64,000 nucleotides of DNA from JAICYJ01 sp045806525 (GCA_045806525.1 JBJMJD010000105.1:1-64000), one strand, 5' to 3'. Positions 32,118 through 41,175 are shown, numbered from the stretch's first letter. Numbers and translations: made by a program. Notes: a model not told the origin generated them from the sequence alone.

Positions 32118-33487
32118 GCGACCACAGCAGTGAGCGCACCAGGCGCTCGTACACCCGCAGGGAGGTGCTCCGGGGCGCGGCTGGAACCGGCGCGGCGCTC
32201 GGCCTGGCGCCCATCCTTGCGGCCTGCGGAGGCGGCAGCAGCAGCTCCTCCGGCGGCGGCGCGTCCGGAGGCTCGGGTCCGATCACCATCGGCAGCTTCT
32301 CCGATCCGGCCATGGTGCCTTTCCGCGACGATTTCCTGAAGAAGTACACGCAGGAGACCGGCAACGTCGCCCACTACAACGAGACCAACTACGACGCCTG
32401 GTACCAGAACTCCAAGAACGACGGACTCCAGAAGACCGGCGCCTACGACATCTACGTGATGGACGACAACTGGGTGCCCGAGTTCGCCGCCTCCGGAATC
32501 GTCCAGAGCCTGGATAAGCTGGGCCTCAAGGTGAACCCCGACATCCTGCAGAAGGGCCTCGAGCAGGGCTACTGGCCGCCCAAGTCGGGGCCGCGGCTGA
32601 AGGCGTTCGCGAGCGACACGCCCCAGCTGTACTCGCTGGTGATCATCGACGACGTCGAGATGCTGTATTACAACAGCGACTACTTCAAGTCGGCCCCGCA
32701 GACGTGGGACGATATCTACGCGGTCGCCAAGACCACCAAGCCGCCGCTCTACGGCTGGACGGCGCGAGGCGTGGCCGGCAACCCGATCGTGCAGACCTAC
32801 CTGCCACTGCTCAACTCCTACGGCGGCAACTTCGTGAACGACGACTGGTCGCCGGGGTTCGCCGGGCCGGAGGGCGTGGGCGCGCTGGAGCGCCTGTTCT
32901 CGTTCATCCCGTACATGCCGTCCGGTGTTGCCGCATTCGACACCGACCAGGAGACGGCAGCGTTCCTGCAGGGCCACGCGACGGCCATGACCGAGTACAC
33001 GGGCACGGCCCACGGAGTGGACGACCCCACGGTGTCCAAGGTCGTGGGGAAGGTCGACTTCGCGGCCACGCCGTCTCAGGAGAAGAGTGGACCGGCCATC
33101 GGCACGTTCATCTGCGGCATCGCTTCGGGCGCTCCCAACCCGGCCGGCGCGGTCGCATTCCTGGAGTGGTTCACGTCCAGCAAGGTGCAGCAGGAGTTCG
33201 CGGGCGGCGGCAGCGCGGCCGTCACCGGCAGCGCTCTGCGTGATCCGGCACTGTCGAAGAAGTACCGCTGGCTGCCGGCCATCGCCGACGCAGTCGATAA
33301 CTCGGTGCCCAAGCCGAAGACCCCCGACGAGCCGAAGATGGAGGATCTACTGGGAACGGCCCTGAACCAGGCGCTGGTGCAGGCGATCTCGCAGAAGTCC
33401 GGGTACCAGCAGATCGCGCAGTCGCACCTCACCACAGCAGCCAATCAGATCACCGCATACCTGAAGCAGCAGGGCACCTACTTCTAG
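32114..33487 (+). CDS. ABC substrate-binding protein, Tat-type lipoprotein (inositol cluster)
   Basis: 457 residues, extracellular solute-binding protein family 1. The N-terminus has a twin-arginine motif (YTRREVLRG) followed by a hydrophobic stretch and lipobox LAAC, so it is probably exported folded by Tat and lipidated. A Ser/Gly linker precedes the mature start ITIGSFSDP. Lobes contain YDIYVMDDNWVPEF and YNSDYFKSAPQTWDDIY. From its place in the operon it should bind inositol or an inositol derivative. Bacterial inositol uptake is better known through IolT and CUT2 systems, so a CUT1 protein here is less usual. ATGA overlap with the ATPase gene. Confidence 0.92.
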   Translation: MSDHSSERTRRSYTRREVLRGAAGTGAALGLAPILAACGGGSSSSSGGGASGGSGPITIGSFSDPAMVPFRDDFLKKYTQETGNVAHYNETNYDAWYQNSKNDGLQKTGAYDIYVMDDNWVPEFAASGIVQSLDKLGLKVNPDILQKGLEQGYWPPKSGPRLKAFASDTPQLYSLVIIDDVEMLYYNSDYFKSAPQTWDDIYAVAKTTKPPLYGWTARGVAGNPIVQTYLPLLNSYGGNFVNDDWSPGFAGPEGVGALERLFSFIPYMPSGVAAFDTDQETAAFLQGHATAMTEYTGTAHGVDDPTVSKVVGKVDFAATPSQEKSGPAIGTFICGIASGAPNPAGAVAFLEWFTSSKVQQEFAGGGSAAVTGSALRDPALSKKYRWLPAIADAVDNSVPKPKTPDEPKMEDLLGTALNQALVQAISQKSGYQQIAQSHLTTAANQITAYLKQQGTYF

Positions 33488-33492
33488 GCCCT

Positions 33493-34398
33493 GTGAGGAG
33501 AACGTACGCAGCATCCGGCGGACCGGTACGGGCTCGGCGAGGACGGTTCCTCGCCAGCCCGTATCTGATGCTGCTGCCGGCCGGCATCGCGCTGGCCCTC
33601 GTGTCGATCTACCCGCTCTTCTACGGCGTTCGCGCGAGCTTCACGCACTATCTGTACGGCCGTGACCTGGGCTTCAACGGCCTCACGAACTACCGCATCA
33701 TCTGGAACGACACGTTCTTCCGCAGCGCCATGCTCACCACGCTCAAGTATGTGGTGTGCACCGTCTCGATCGAGACCGTGCTGGGGCTAGGCCTGGCGCT
33801 GCTGGTGTCACGCGAGATCAAGTTCGCCGGCCCGATCCGGGTCGGCCTGATCCTGCCGATGACGATCGCACCCGTGGTGGTGGGTGTGATGTGGCGGCTG
33901 CTGTACGACAGCGGCGTCGGCGTCGTCAACCCGATCTACGAGTTCTTCGGCCTCGGTCCGCCCGACCTGCTGGCCCACAACAACAGCGCCTTTGCGGCGG
34001 TGGTGCTGGTCGACATCTGGGAGTGGACGCCGCTGATATTTCTGATCATCCTGGCCGGCCTGCAGTCGTTGCCCGAGGAGCCGCTGGAGGCCGCGCGAGT
34101 GGACGGCGCCGGGCGGCTGCGGCTGTTCTTCGACCACACGCTGCCGCAGCTGCGCTCGGTGCTGCTGGTGGCGGTGGTTCTGCGCACGATCGATGCGGTC
34201 GGCACCTTCGACCAGATCTACGTGCTGACCAAGGGCGGGCCGGGCGACGCCACCCGGGTGATCTCGATCTATGCGTACAACACCGCCTTTCTGTTCACCC
34301 AGTTTGGCCAGGCTGCCGCCATGCTGGTGTGCCTGCTGGTGATGCTGATGCTTCTCATGATCGTGGCTGTGCGGCTGCTGAGGAGGGTGTCGGCATGA
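33493..34398 (+). CDS. CUT1 ABC importer permease, MalF type (inositol cluster)
   Basis: 301 residues, GTG start 5 bp after the binding-protein stop. A basic N-terminus is followed by six membrane segments (YLMLLPAGIALALVSIYPL is the first). The EAA loop reads EAARVDGAGRLRLFF, and the TFDQIYVLTKGGPGDATRV block is typical of MalF-like proteins. It forms the channel with the permease encoded at 34395. The operon places it in inositol uptake. Confidence 0.93.
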   Translation: MRRTYAASGGPVRARRGRFLASPYLMLLPAGIALALVSIYPLFYGVRASFTHYLYGRDLGFNGLTNYRIIWNDTFFRSAMLTTLKYVVCTVSIETVLGLGLALLVSREIKFAGPIRVGLILPMTIAPVVVGVMWRLLYDSGVGVVNPIYEFFGLGPPDLLAHNNSAFAAVVLVDIWEWTPLIFLIILAGLQSLPEEPLEAARVDGAGRLRLFFDHTLPQLRSVLLVAVVLRTIDAVGTFDQIYVLTKGGPGDATRVISIYAYNTAFLFTQFGQAAAMLVCLLVMLMLLMIVAVRLLRRVSA

Positions 34399-35225
34399 CC
34401 CGCCGCGTGTGGGCCCGCATCGGCCTCTACCTGACGCTTGGCCTGATCCTGCTGATCGCCATGTTCCCGTTCTGGTGGATGATCAACACCTCGCTCAAGC
34501 AGCAGGCCGACATCTTCGGCGGCGTCACGCTGTACCCGCACAACCCCACGACCGCCAACTACTCGCGGCTGTTCAACACCTACCACTTCGCGGAGTACCT
34601 GCAGAACAGCATCCTGATCGTGACCGTCTCGGTGGCCGTCAGCCTGGTGCTGGGCACGCTCGCCGCCTATCCTCTGGCGCGCTTCCACCTGCGGTTCGGG
34701 CTCAACCAGTCGGCGCTGGTGGTGGCGCTCCTGGTGCGGATGCTGCCACCGATCCTGCTGGTGATCCCCTTCTACATCATGCTCGGCAGGTGGGGTCTTC
34801 TGAATACGCGCATGGGTCTGATCCTGATCTACTCCTGCCTCAACACCAGCTTCGTGATCTGGATGATGCAGAGCTTCCTCGCCGAGATCCCGCGTGACAT
34901 CGAGGAGGCGGCGATGGTGGACGGCGACAGTCGGCTGACCGCGCTGAGGCGCGTGGTGCTGCCGCTGGCGGCGCCGGGCCTCGCGGCCACCGCCATCTTC
35001 AGCGTGATCGCCACCTACAACGACTTCCTGCTGGCGCTGTCGCTGACCTCGACGCCGACCGCTCAGACGGTGCCCGTGGGTGTCTCCACCCTGATCGGCA
35101 AGATCCAGATCGAGTACGGGCCGATGGCCGCAGCGGGCGTGGTGGGTGCAGTGCCGATCGTGATCTTCGCGCTGCTGGTGCAGCGCCACTTCGTGCGCGG
35201 GCTGACGCTGGGCGCGGTCAAGTGA
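34395..35225 (+). CDS. CUT1 ABC importer permease, MalG type (inositol cluster)
   Basis: 276 residues, six membrane segments, EAA loop EEAAMVDGDSRLTALRR. The ATG at 34395 overlaps the first permease stop by ATGA, and the stop overlaps the iolD start by GTGA, so uptake and catabolic genes are one translational chain. The N-terminal FPFWWMINTSLKQQADIF and C-terminal QRHFVRGLTLGAVK ends match MalG proteins. Confidence 0.93.
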   Translation: MTRRVWARIGLYLTLGLILLIAMFPFWWMINTSLKQQADIFGGVTLYPHNPTTANYSRLFNTYHFAEYLQNSILIVTVSVAVSLVLGTLAAYPLARFHLRFGLNQSALVVALLVRMLPPILLVIPFYIMLGRWGLLNTRMGLILIYSCLNTSFVIWMMQSFLAEIPRDIEEAAMVDGDSRLTALRRVVLPLAAPGLAATAIFSVIATYNDFLLALSLTSTPTAQTVPVGVSTLIGKIQIEYGPMAAAGVVGAVPIVIFALLVQRHFVRGLTLGAVK

Positions 35226-37051
35226 GCGTCAGGCGGCTGACCACCGCCCAGGCGCTGGTGGCGTTCCTGGCGGCGCAGCAGGTGGAGCGGGACGGCGTCA
35301 CGGCGCCGCTGTTCGCGGGCGTGCTCGGCATCTTCGGCCATGGCAACGTGGCCGGCATCGGTCAGGCGCTGCAGCAGGACGGGCGGCTGCGCTACGTGCT
35401 GCCGCGAAACGAACAGGCGATGGTGCACACGGCCGTGGCCTATGCCAAGCAGCGGCACCGCCTGCAGACGTGGGCCTGCACGTCGTCGATCGGGCCGGGC
35501 GCGACCAACATGGTGACGGGCGCCGCGCTGGCGACGATCAACCGGCTGCCGGTGCTGCTGCTGCCGGGTGACGTGTTCTCGTCGCGGCGGCCCAACCCCG
35601 TGTTGCAGCAGCTGGAGCTGCCCGGCCGCCCCGAGGCCTCGGTCAACGACACGCTGGCGCCGGTGTCGCGCTTCTTCGACCGGGTCAACCGGCCCGACCA
35701 GCTGCCCTCGTCGCTGCTGGAGGCGATGCGCGTGCTGACCGACCAGGCCGAGACCGGCGCCGTCACGATCGCGCTACCGCAGGACGTGCAGGTCGAGGCC
35801 GCCGACTTTCCCGATCAGCTGTTCGACCCGCGCGTCTGGCGCATCGACCGAATCGGCGTCGCCGCGCAGCCGCTGGCGGCCGCGGTGGCGCTGCTGCGGG
35901 AGGCGCGACGCCCGTTGATCGTGGCCGGCGGAGGCCTGCGTTACTCCCAGGCCGGCGATGCGCTGCGGGCGCTGGTCGATGCCACCGGCATGCCGGTGGC
36001 CGAGACGCAGGCCGGCAAGGGCGCCCTCCCCTTCGACCACCGCTCGGCGCTGGGTGCGCTGGGCGCCACCGGCACGCCGGGCGCCAACCTGGCCGCCCGC
36101 GAGGCGGACGTGGTGCTGGCGGTTGGCACCAGGTTGAGTGACTTCACCACCGCCTCGCACACGGCCTTCCAGGATCCCGGGCTGCGGCTGATCGCGCTCA
36201 ACGTGTCGGGCTTCGACGCACACAAGCTGGGCGCGCTGCCGCTGGTGGCAGACGCCCGCGCCGGGCTCGAGCAGTTGGCGGCGGCGCTGACCGGGCATCG
36301 GGTGCCCGCGGGCCATGCCGAACTGGCCGCGCGACGCAACTGCGAGTGGGACGCCGAGGTGGAGCGGCTGATGGCGCCGGCGGCCGGCCCACCCACGCAG
36401 GCGCAGGTGATCGGCGCGGTCAATGCCGGCCGGGCTGACGACGTGGTGGTGTGCGCAGCGGGGAGCCTGCCCGGCGACCTGCACAAGCTCTGGCGCACCC
36501 GTGACCCCGACGGCTACCACCTCGAGTACGGCTACTCGTGTATGGGATACGAGGTGGCCGGCGGCCTTGGCGTGAAGCTGGCGGCGCCCGACCGCGAGGT
36601 GATCGTGATGGTCGGCGACGGCTCGTGGCTGATGATGTCGTCCGAGATCGCAACATCCATCCAGGAGGGTGTCCGGATGACCGTCGTCCTAATAGACAAC
36701 AAGGGGTTCGGATCGATCGGAGGGCTGTCACGCTCGCTCGGCTCGGAGGGGTTCGGCACCGGGTACACGGTCTCGGTCGACCTCGTCCAGAACGCGGCCA
36801 GCCTGGGCGCGATCGCGACGCGGGCCGCGACCCTGGACGAGCTGGCCGCCTCGCTCGATGCCGCGCGCAAGGCAGACCGCACCAGCGTGATCGTGATCGC
36901 CTGCGATCCGGGGCGGCCGGTCGGATCGTACGAGTCGTGGTGGGACGTGCCGGTGGCGGAGGTCTCGGAGATGCCCGCGGTGCGGCAGGCCCGCGCGAAC
37001 TACGAGCGGTCGCGCGTGAAACAGCGGCCGTTCCTGGGCGGTTCTGCGTGA
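35222..37051 (+). CDS. iolD: 3D-(3,5/4)-trihydroxycyclohexane-1,2-dione hydrolase IolD
   Basis: 609 residues, thiamine-diphosphate enzyme family. IolD opens the six-membered ring of the dione formed by IolE to give 5-deoxy-glucuronate. Domains: N-terminal PYR domain with the catalytic Glu region (VLPRNEQAMVH), a central NAD-like domain (VAGGGLRYSQAG) and a C-terminal PP domain with the ThDP motif GDGSWLMMSSE followed by DNKGFGSIGG. The length fits IolD, and the IolD-style PVLLLPGDVFSSRRP segment is present. The GTG at 35222 overlaps the permease stop. With iolB, iolC and iolE this gives all the core steps after the first oxidation. Confidence 0.93.
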   Translation: MSVRRLTTAQALVAFLAAQQVERDGVTAPLFAGVLGIFGHGNVAGIGQALQQDGRLRYVLPRNEQAMVHTAVAYAKQRHRLQTWACTSSIGPGATNMVTGAALATINRLPVLLLPGDVFSSRRPNPVLQQLELPGRPEASVNDTLAPVSRFFDRVNRPDQLPSSLLEAMRVLTDQAETGAVTIALPQDVQVEAADFPDQLFDPRVWRIDRIGVAAQPLAAAVALLREARRPLIVAGGGLRYSQAGDALRALVDATGMPVAETQAGKGALPFDHRSALGALGATGTPGANLAAREADVVLAVGTRLSDFTTASHTAFQDPGLRLIALNVSGFDAHKLGALPLVADARAGLEQLAAALTGHRVPAGHAELAARRNCEWDAEVERLMAPAAGPPTQAQVIGAVNAGRADDVVVCAAGSLPGDLHKLWRTRDPDGYHLEYGYSCMGYEVAGGLGVKLAAPDREVIVMVGDGSWLMMSSEIATSIQEGVRMTVVLIDNKGFGSIGGLSRSLGSEGFGTGYTVSVDLVQNAASLGAIATRAATLDELAASLDAARKADRTSVIVIACDPGRPVGSYESWWDVPVAEVSEMPAVRQARANYERSRVKQRPFLGGSA

Positions 37052-38151
37052 GCGGGGGCGTGCGGATCGGCGTGGTTGGGGCGGGAATGATCGCGCAGGT
37101 CGAGCATCTGCCAAACCTCGTATCGCTGGGCGACCGGTTCCAGCTGGTGGGCGTGGCCGATCCGTCGGCGCACGTTCGCGAAGCGGTGGCCGAGCGTCAC
37201 GGGATCATCGCCGTGGAGGCGTTGCCCGACCTGCTCGAGCTGGGCCTGGACGCGCTGCTCGTGTCCACGCCTGACCCGCTGCACGCCGGCACGGTGGTGG
37301 CGGGGCTGGACGCCGGCCTGCATGTGTTCTGCGAGAAGCCGCTCTGCTACTCCGAGCGCGAGGCGGCCGAGATCATCGAGCGCCGCGACCGCGAGGGACT
37401 CGTCGTCCAGGTTGGTTACATGAAGCGATTCGACCCAAACTACGAGGCGGCGCTGGACCTACTGCCGGAGGGCGGGGAGGGGCTCCGCTACATCTCGGTC
37501 GAGGTCAGCGACCCCGACTCGTGGCCGTTCGTCGCCCACCGGCCGCTGCTTCGCGCCGACGACGTGCCCGCGGCGCTGGTCGAGGACGCCCGCGCCCTGC
37601 AGCGCGCTGAGGTGGCCGAGGTGCTGGGCGTGACCGTAGACGGTGCGCACCTGCGCGGCTATGCCGACCCGCTCATGTCTGGCGTCATCCACACGGTCAA
37701 CGCCGTGCACGGCATGCTCGAGCGAATGGGCATCGAGGACGGCGACGTGGTCGGCGGTCACATCTGGTCGGGCGGCGAGTCCGCCTCCGGCACGGTGTCG
37801 CTGCTGGACGGCGCCGCGGCGTGGCATTTCGCCCAGGTGCTGGTACCGGGTATCGCGTGGTACCGGGAGCGCTACGTGCTGCACTTCGAGCAGACTGTGA
37901 TCGAGATGCAGTTTCCGGCGCCCTACCTGAACAACCAGCAGACCGACCTGTGGGTGCGGCGCTCCCAGGGGCTGCGGCTGGACACCACGCACGTGCAGGC
38001 GGGGTACGGCGAGGCGTTTGTGCGGGAACTGGAAGGGTTTCACGCCGCCGTCACCGGGGCCGAGCCGGTGCGAAACACGGTCGAACAGGCGATGCGCGAC
38101 GCACGGTTGCTTTCGGCCGTGGCACGCTGCGCGATTGAAACGGACGGATGA
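37048..38151 (+). CDS. Gfo/Idh/MocA-family oxidoreductase (inositol operon)
   Basis: 367 residues. The N-terminal Rossmann fold has GVVGAGMIAQ and the substrate/cofactor Lys is in FCEKPLCYS. In the C-terminal domain the usual D-x-x-x-H catalytic pair is not obvious: around SGVIHTVNAVHG a Ser stands where Asp is expected. The second half contains NQQTDLWVRRS, unlike standard IolG. It may oxidise an inositol isomer or a related polyol, or be specialised. GTGA overlap with iolD and ATGA overlap with the aldolase place it firmly in the operon. Start codon GTG. Confidence 0.85.
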   Translation: MSGGVRIGVVGAGMIAQVEHLPNLVSLGDRFQLVGVADPSAHVREAVAERHGIIAVEALPDLLELGLDALLVSTPDPLHAGTVVAGLDAGLHVFCEKPLCYSEREAAEIIERRDREGLVVQVGYMKRFDPNYEAALDLLPEGGEGLRYISVEVSDPDSWPFVAHRPLLRADDVPAALVEDARALQRAEVAEVLGVTVDGAHLRGYADPLMSGVIHTVNAVHGMLERMGIEDGDVVGGHIWSGGESASGTVSLLDGAAAWHFAQVLVPGIAWYRERYVLHFEQTVIEMQFPAPYLNNQQTDLWVRRSQGLRLDTTHVQAGYGEAFVRELEGFHAAVTGAEPVRNTVEQAMRDARLLSAVARCAIETDG

Positions 38152-39092
38152 GCGACCACCTTCACTCGGCCCAGCGCGCTCGCGCGCTCGACCAGCTCAG
38201 CTCGGCTCGGGGCGTGATCGCGGGGGCGGCGATCGACCACCGTGACTCCCTGCAGGCGGTGCTCGCGAAGCGCGGGCTCGAGCTCGATCATGCCGGCATC
38301 ACGCGGCTGAAGGTGCGGGTGGCGTCCGTGCTGGCGCCGGCCGCGACGATGGTGCTGCTCGACGCCGAATATGCCGCGGCGCAGGCCCTGGCGGCCGGTG
38401 CCGTGCCTGGCAGCACCGGCGTGGCCGTACCGCTTGAGGGAATGGGATACGGTGACGTTGCCAAGCTGGACGTGACCACCTTCCTCGAGGGCTGGTCGCC
38501 GGAGAAGGGCCGGCGGTTGGGCGCGTCCGGGGCGAAACTGCTGCTGCCCTACCGGGTCGACGTGGCCGACCAGGCGGAACGCCAGGAACGGGTCGTCGCC
38601 GAGGCGGTCGCGGGCTGCCGGGCGGCCGGCCTGGCGTTGATCCTCGAGCCGATCGTCTACAAACGGGAGAACGAGGAGCGGGCCGGAGGCGACCGTTTCG
38701 GGGAGCTGGTGGTCGAGGGAGCGCGGCGGCTGGCCACGCTCGAACCGGATGTGCTTAAGCTGCAGTATCCCGGGTCGGCCGAGGCCTGCGCGGACGTCGA
38801 TGACGCCTGCGGATCGCTGATCCCGTGGGTGCTCCTGGGTGGAGGTGCCGACCCCGCCGTGCTCGAGGGCCAGATCGAAGACGCCTGCCGGGCAGGGGCC
38901 AGTGGCTTCATCGTCGGGCGCACGCTGTTCGACGCGGCGCTGGTGGAGGACGAGGCCGAGTCCGAACGGGCGCTTCACGAGCAGTGCCGGCCGCTGCTGG
39001 AGCGGCTGGCCGGGATCGCCGAGCGTCTGGCTCAGCCCTGGCGCGAGCGGCTGGGGGCGCTGCCGACCCCGGGTGACGGCTGGTACCGGTGA
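38148..39092 (+). CDS. Class I aldolase, LacD/YihT family (inositol operon; IolJ substitute candidate)
   Basis: 314 residues, same family as the protein at 2329. Candidate Schiff-base Lys204 lies in VLKLQYPGS; SGAKLLLPYR near 127-136 and AAIDHRDS near 27-34 are further conserved blocks. Inositol operons usually carry IolJ, a class II aldolase, or a DUF2090 domain for cleaving 2-deoxy-5-keto-gluconate-6-phosphate. Neither is seen here, and this enzyme occupies that place at the end of the operon. I infer that it does the cleavage to malonate semialdehyde and dihydroxyacetone phosphate. It ends 2 bp before the convergent alcohol dehydrogenase stop. Confidence 0.8.
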   Translation: MSDHLHSAQRARALDQLSSARGVIAGAAIDHRDSLQAVLAKRGLELDHAGITRLKVRVASVLAPAATMVLLDAEYAAAQALAAGAVPGSTGVAVPLEGMGYGDVAKLDVTTFLEGWSPEKGRRLGASGAKLLLPYRVDVADQAERQERVVAEAVAGCRAAGLALILEPIVYKRENEERAGGDRFGELVVEGARRLATLEPDVLKLQYPGSAEACADVDDACGSLIPWVLLGGGADPAVLEGQIEDACRAGASGFIVGRTLFDAALVEDEAESERALHEQCRPLLERLAGIAERLAQPWRERLGALPTPGDGWYR

Positions 39093-39094
39093 GT

Positions 39095-40255
39095 TCAGCC
39101 GGCCCCGTTCGGGGCCACCACCACCTTCATCGCCGCGCCGGTCTGGGCCAGCGCCAGCGCGTCTTCAACCTGCTCGAGACCGACCTCGTGCGTGATCGCC
39201 CGCGCGAACGGCAGCCGATCTTGGTGGCGCGCGAGCATGGCCAGGCTGGGGCCGTACTGCTCGAGCGTCTCTCCGCCGACGCCCAGCACCGACACGCCCT
39301 TGGCGCAGATGTGGCGGTTGGGGTTGATCTCGACCGGTCCCATGTCGACGAACGCGCCGGCCTCGATCACGGTGCCGCCGGCACGCACCAGCTCCAGCGA
39401 CTCGAGGAACGTCACGGAGACGCCAGAGCAGTCGACCACGACATCGGCGCCGAGGCCACCAGTGTGGTCGCGCAGCGCGCCCACCCGTTCGTCCACGGTC
39501 GTGGCGGCGCTGTTCAGGCACAGGTCGGCGCCGAAGGCGCGCGCGTGCTCGAGCCGCTCGTCCATCAGGTCGACAGCGACCAGGCGGCCGGCACCCAGCA
39601 TCTCGGCCTTGGCAAGGTGCATCAGGCCGAGCGGGCCGAGGCCGACCACTGCGACCGTGTCGCCAAGCCGGAAGCCGCCGCCCAGCGCCTGCATCGAGCG
39701 GGCGGCGTCCAAGCCGTGGGTGACGGCCAGCACCTCGGTCAGCGCCGCCAGCTTGGAGGGCAGCTCGTCGGGCACGCGAAACAGGCGCGTGCCCGGCAGC
39801 AGGTACATGCGCTCGGCCCATCCTCCGAACAGATGCGGAGGCTCGGCGCAGGTGAGCGAGTTGCCGTAGTCGTCGAGAGCGGTGCAAAGGTAGTACGGGT
39901 AGCCCTCGCCCAGGCAGAACCGGCAGCGGCCGCAGGTCACGTTGGGCGCGGGCACCACCCTGTCGCCGACTCCGAGAGGCAGGCCCAGCGCGTCCACGGG
40001 CGGCGGTCCGTCGCCGATCGCCTCGATCACGCCCACGTTCTCGTGGCCGCAGATGATCGGGTACGGAACCGGACGCTCGTGGTCGGTGCCGGCATACTGC
40101 AGGCTCTCACCTCGCCAGGTGTGCTTGTCGGTACCGCAGATGCCGCTGTAGAGCATGCGCAGCAAGGCTGCCCCGGGCGCGGGGTCGGGCTCCGGGAACC
40201 GCTCGACGGTCAGGCTGCCGGGACCGTGCATGACCGCTGCGCGGACGTCGCTCAT
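39095..40255 (-). CDS. Zinc-dependent medium-chain dehydrogenase (threonine/sorbitol dehydrogenase-like)
   Basis: 386 residues. The catalytic zinc site begins with SGICGTDKHTW and PIICGHENVG. The structural zinc loop is CGRCRFC followed by a later Cys (YYLC). The NAD-binding region is VAVVGLGPLGLMHLA. This is an MDR alcohol/polyol dehydrogenase. Its place between inositol genes suggests a polyol or inositol stereoisomer as substrate, but other alcohols are possible. TAAGCT lies 8 nt before the ATG at 40255. It is divergent from the dehydrogenase at 40273 with only 17 bp between starts. Confidence 0.88.
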   Translation of the reverse strand: MSDVRAAVMHGPGSLTVERFPEPDPAPGAALLRMLYSGICGTDKHTWRGESLQYAGTDHERPVPYPIICGHENVGVIEAIGDGPPPVDALGLPLGVGDRVVPAPNVTCGRCRFCLGEGYPYYLCTALDDYGNSLTCAEPPHLFGGWAERMYLLPGTRLFRVPDELPSKLAALTEVLAVTHGLDAARSMQALGGGFRLGDTVAVVGLGPLGLMHLAKAEMLGAGRLVAVDLMDERLEHARAFGADLCLNSAATTVDERVGALRDHTGGLGADVVVDCSGVSVTFLESLELVRAGGTVIEAGAFVDMGPVEINPNRHICAKGVSVLGVGGETLEQYGPSLAMLARHQDRLPFARAITHEVGLEQVEDALALAQTGAAMKVVVAPNGAG

Positions 40256-40263
40256 GAGGGTGC

Positions 40264-40269
40264 AGCTTA
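40264..40269 (-). promoter_or_regulatory. -10 box TAAGCT of the dehydrogenase gene
   Basis: On the minus strand TAAGCT ends 8 nt before the ATG at 40255. It lies within the 17-bp gap to the divergent gene, whose own promoter must therefore overlap it or lie inside the dehydrogenase gene. Confidence 0.45.
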
Positions 40270-40272
40270 CCG

Positions 40273-41175
40273 GTGAGCGAGCCGGCGATGATCGCGGTGG
40301 TGGGCGCCGGGCGGATGGGCAGCGTGCACATGCGGGCGCTGGGCGAGACGCGTCTGGCCCGGCTGGCGGCGGTGGTCGAGCCGCTGGCGAAGCCGCGCGA
40401 GCGGGCGGCGCGGCTGTACGGCGTGCCCCCGTTCGCGGCGCTCGATGAGCTGTTCGCGAGCGGACTGGCGGAGGGAGTGGTGATCACGGCGCCGACCGAT
40501 CTGCATCTGCGCCTGGTCGGAGACTGTGTGAGGGCCGGCGTGCCGGTGTTCTGCGAGAAGCCGTGCGGTCTCAGTGCGGATCAGGCGGGGCAGGCGGCGG
40601 CCGTGGCAAGCGCGGCGGGGCTTCCGCTACAGGTCGGGTACTACCGCCGGTTTCTGCCGGAGCTGGTGGCGCTGCGTCAGCGGATCGCCGCAGGGCGGCT
40701 TGGCGAGCTGTCGCTGGTCGTCCTCAACCAGTGGGACGAGCACCCGCCGTCGGCCGAGTTCGAGCGGCGCAGCGGCGGCATCGTGGTCGACATGGGCGTG
40801 CATGAGATCGATCAGCTGCGCTGGCTGACCGGGCAGGAGGTCGAGCAGGTGGCGGCGCTGACGCCAGCTCCCGGAGACCAGTCGAGCGCGGTGATCTCGC
40901 TGCGTCTGTCGGGCGGCACGCTTGGAGCCATCACGCTCGGGCGGCGGTTCCCGCATCCGGACTCGTGCTGGATGGAGGTGGTCGGGACGGCCGGGTACGA
41001 GCGGCTGCCGTTCGTCTGGGCCGAGCAGGGCGAGAAGGTGGTGCTGGCGGGGATCGCCACCGAGCTGGATGCGTTCGCGGCGACGGTGCGCGGGGCGCCC
41101 ATGGCCGGACCGGGCGGCGCCGATGCGGTGGCGGCGCTGGAGGTCGCGGAGCAGATCGACCGGTGCCTGAGGTGA
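40273..41175 (+). CDS. Inositol 2-dehydrogenase-like Gfo/Idh/MocA oxidoreductase (IolG-like)
   Basis: 300 residues. NAD-binding AVVGAGRMGSVHM opens the protein, the catalytic Lys lies in FCEKPCG, and the Asp/His pair of the inositol dehydrogenase type is present in VDMGVHEIDQLRWL. This is the best candidate in the window for the first step, oxidation of myo-inositol to scyllo-inosose. GTG at 40273 or ATG at 40288 could be the start; the ATG would remove MSEPA and widen the gap to the divergent gene. It is coupled by GTGA to a Nudix gene. The promoter is not evident. Confidence 0.85.
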   Translation: MSEPAMIAVVGAGRMGSVHMRALGETRLARLAAVVEPLAKPRERAARLYGVPPFAALDELFASGLAEGVVITAPTDLHLRLVGDCVRAGVPVFCEKPCGLSADQAGQAAAVASAAGLPLQVGYYRRFLPELVALRQRIAAGRLGELSLVVLNQWDEHPPSAEFERRSGGIVVDMGVHEIDQLRWLTGQEVEQVAALTPAPGDQSSAVISLRLSGGTLGAITLGRRFPHPDSCWMEVVGTAGYERLPFVWAEQGEKVVLAGIATELDAFAATVRGAPMAGPGGADAVAALEVAEQIDRCLR

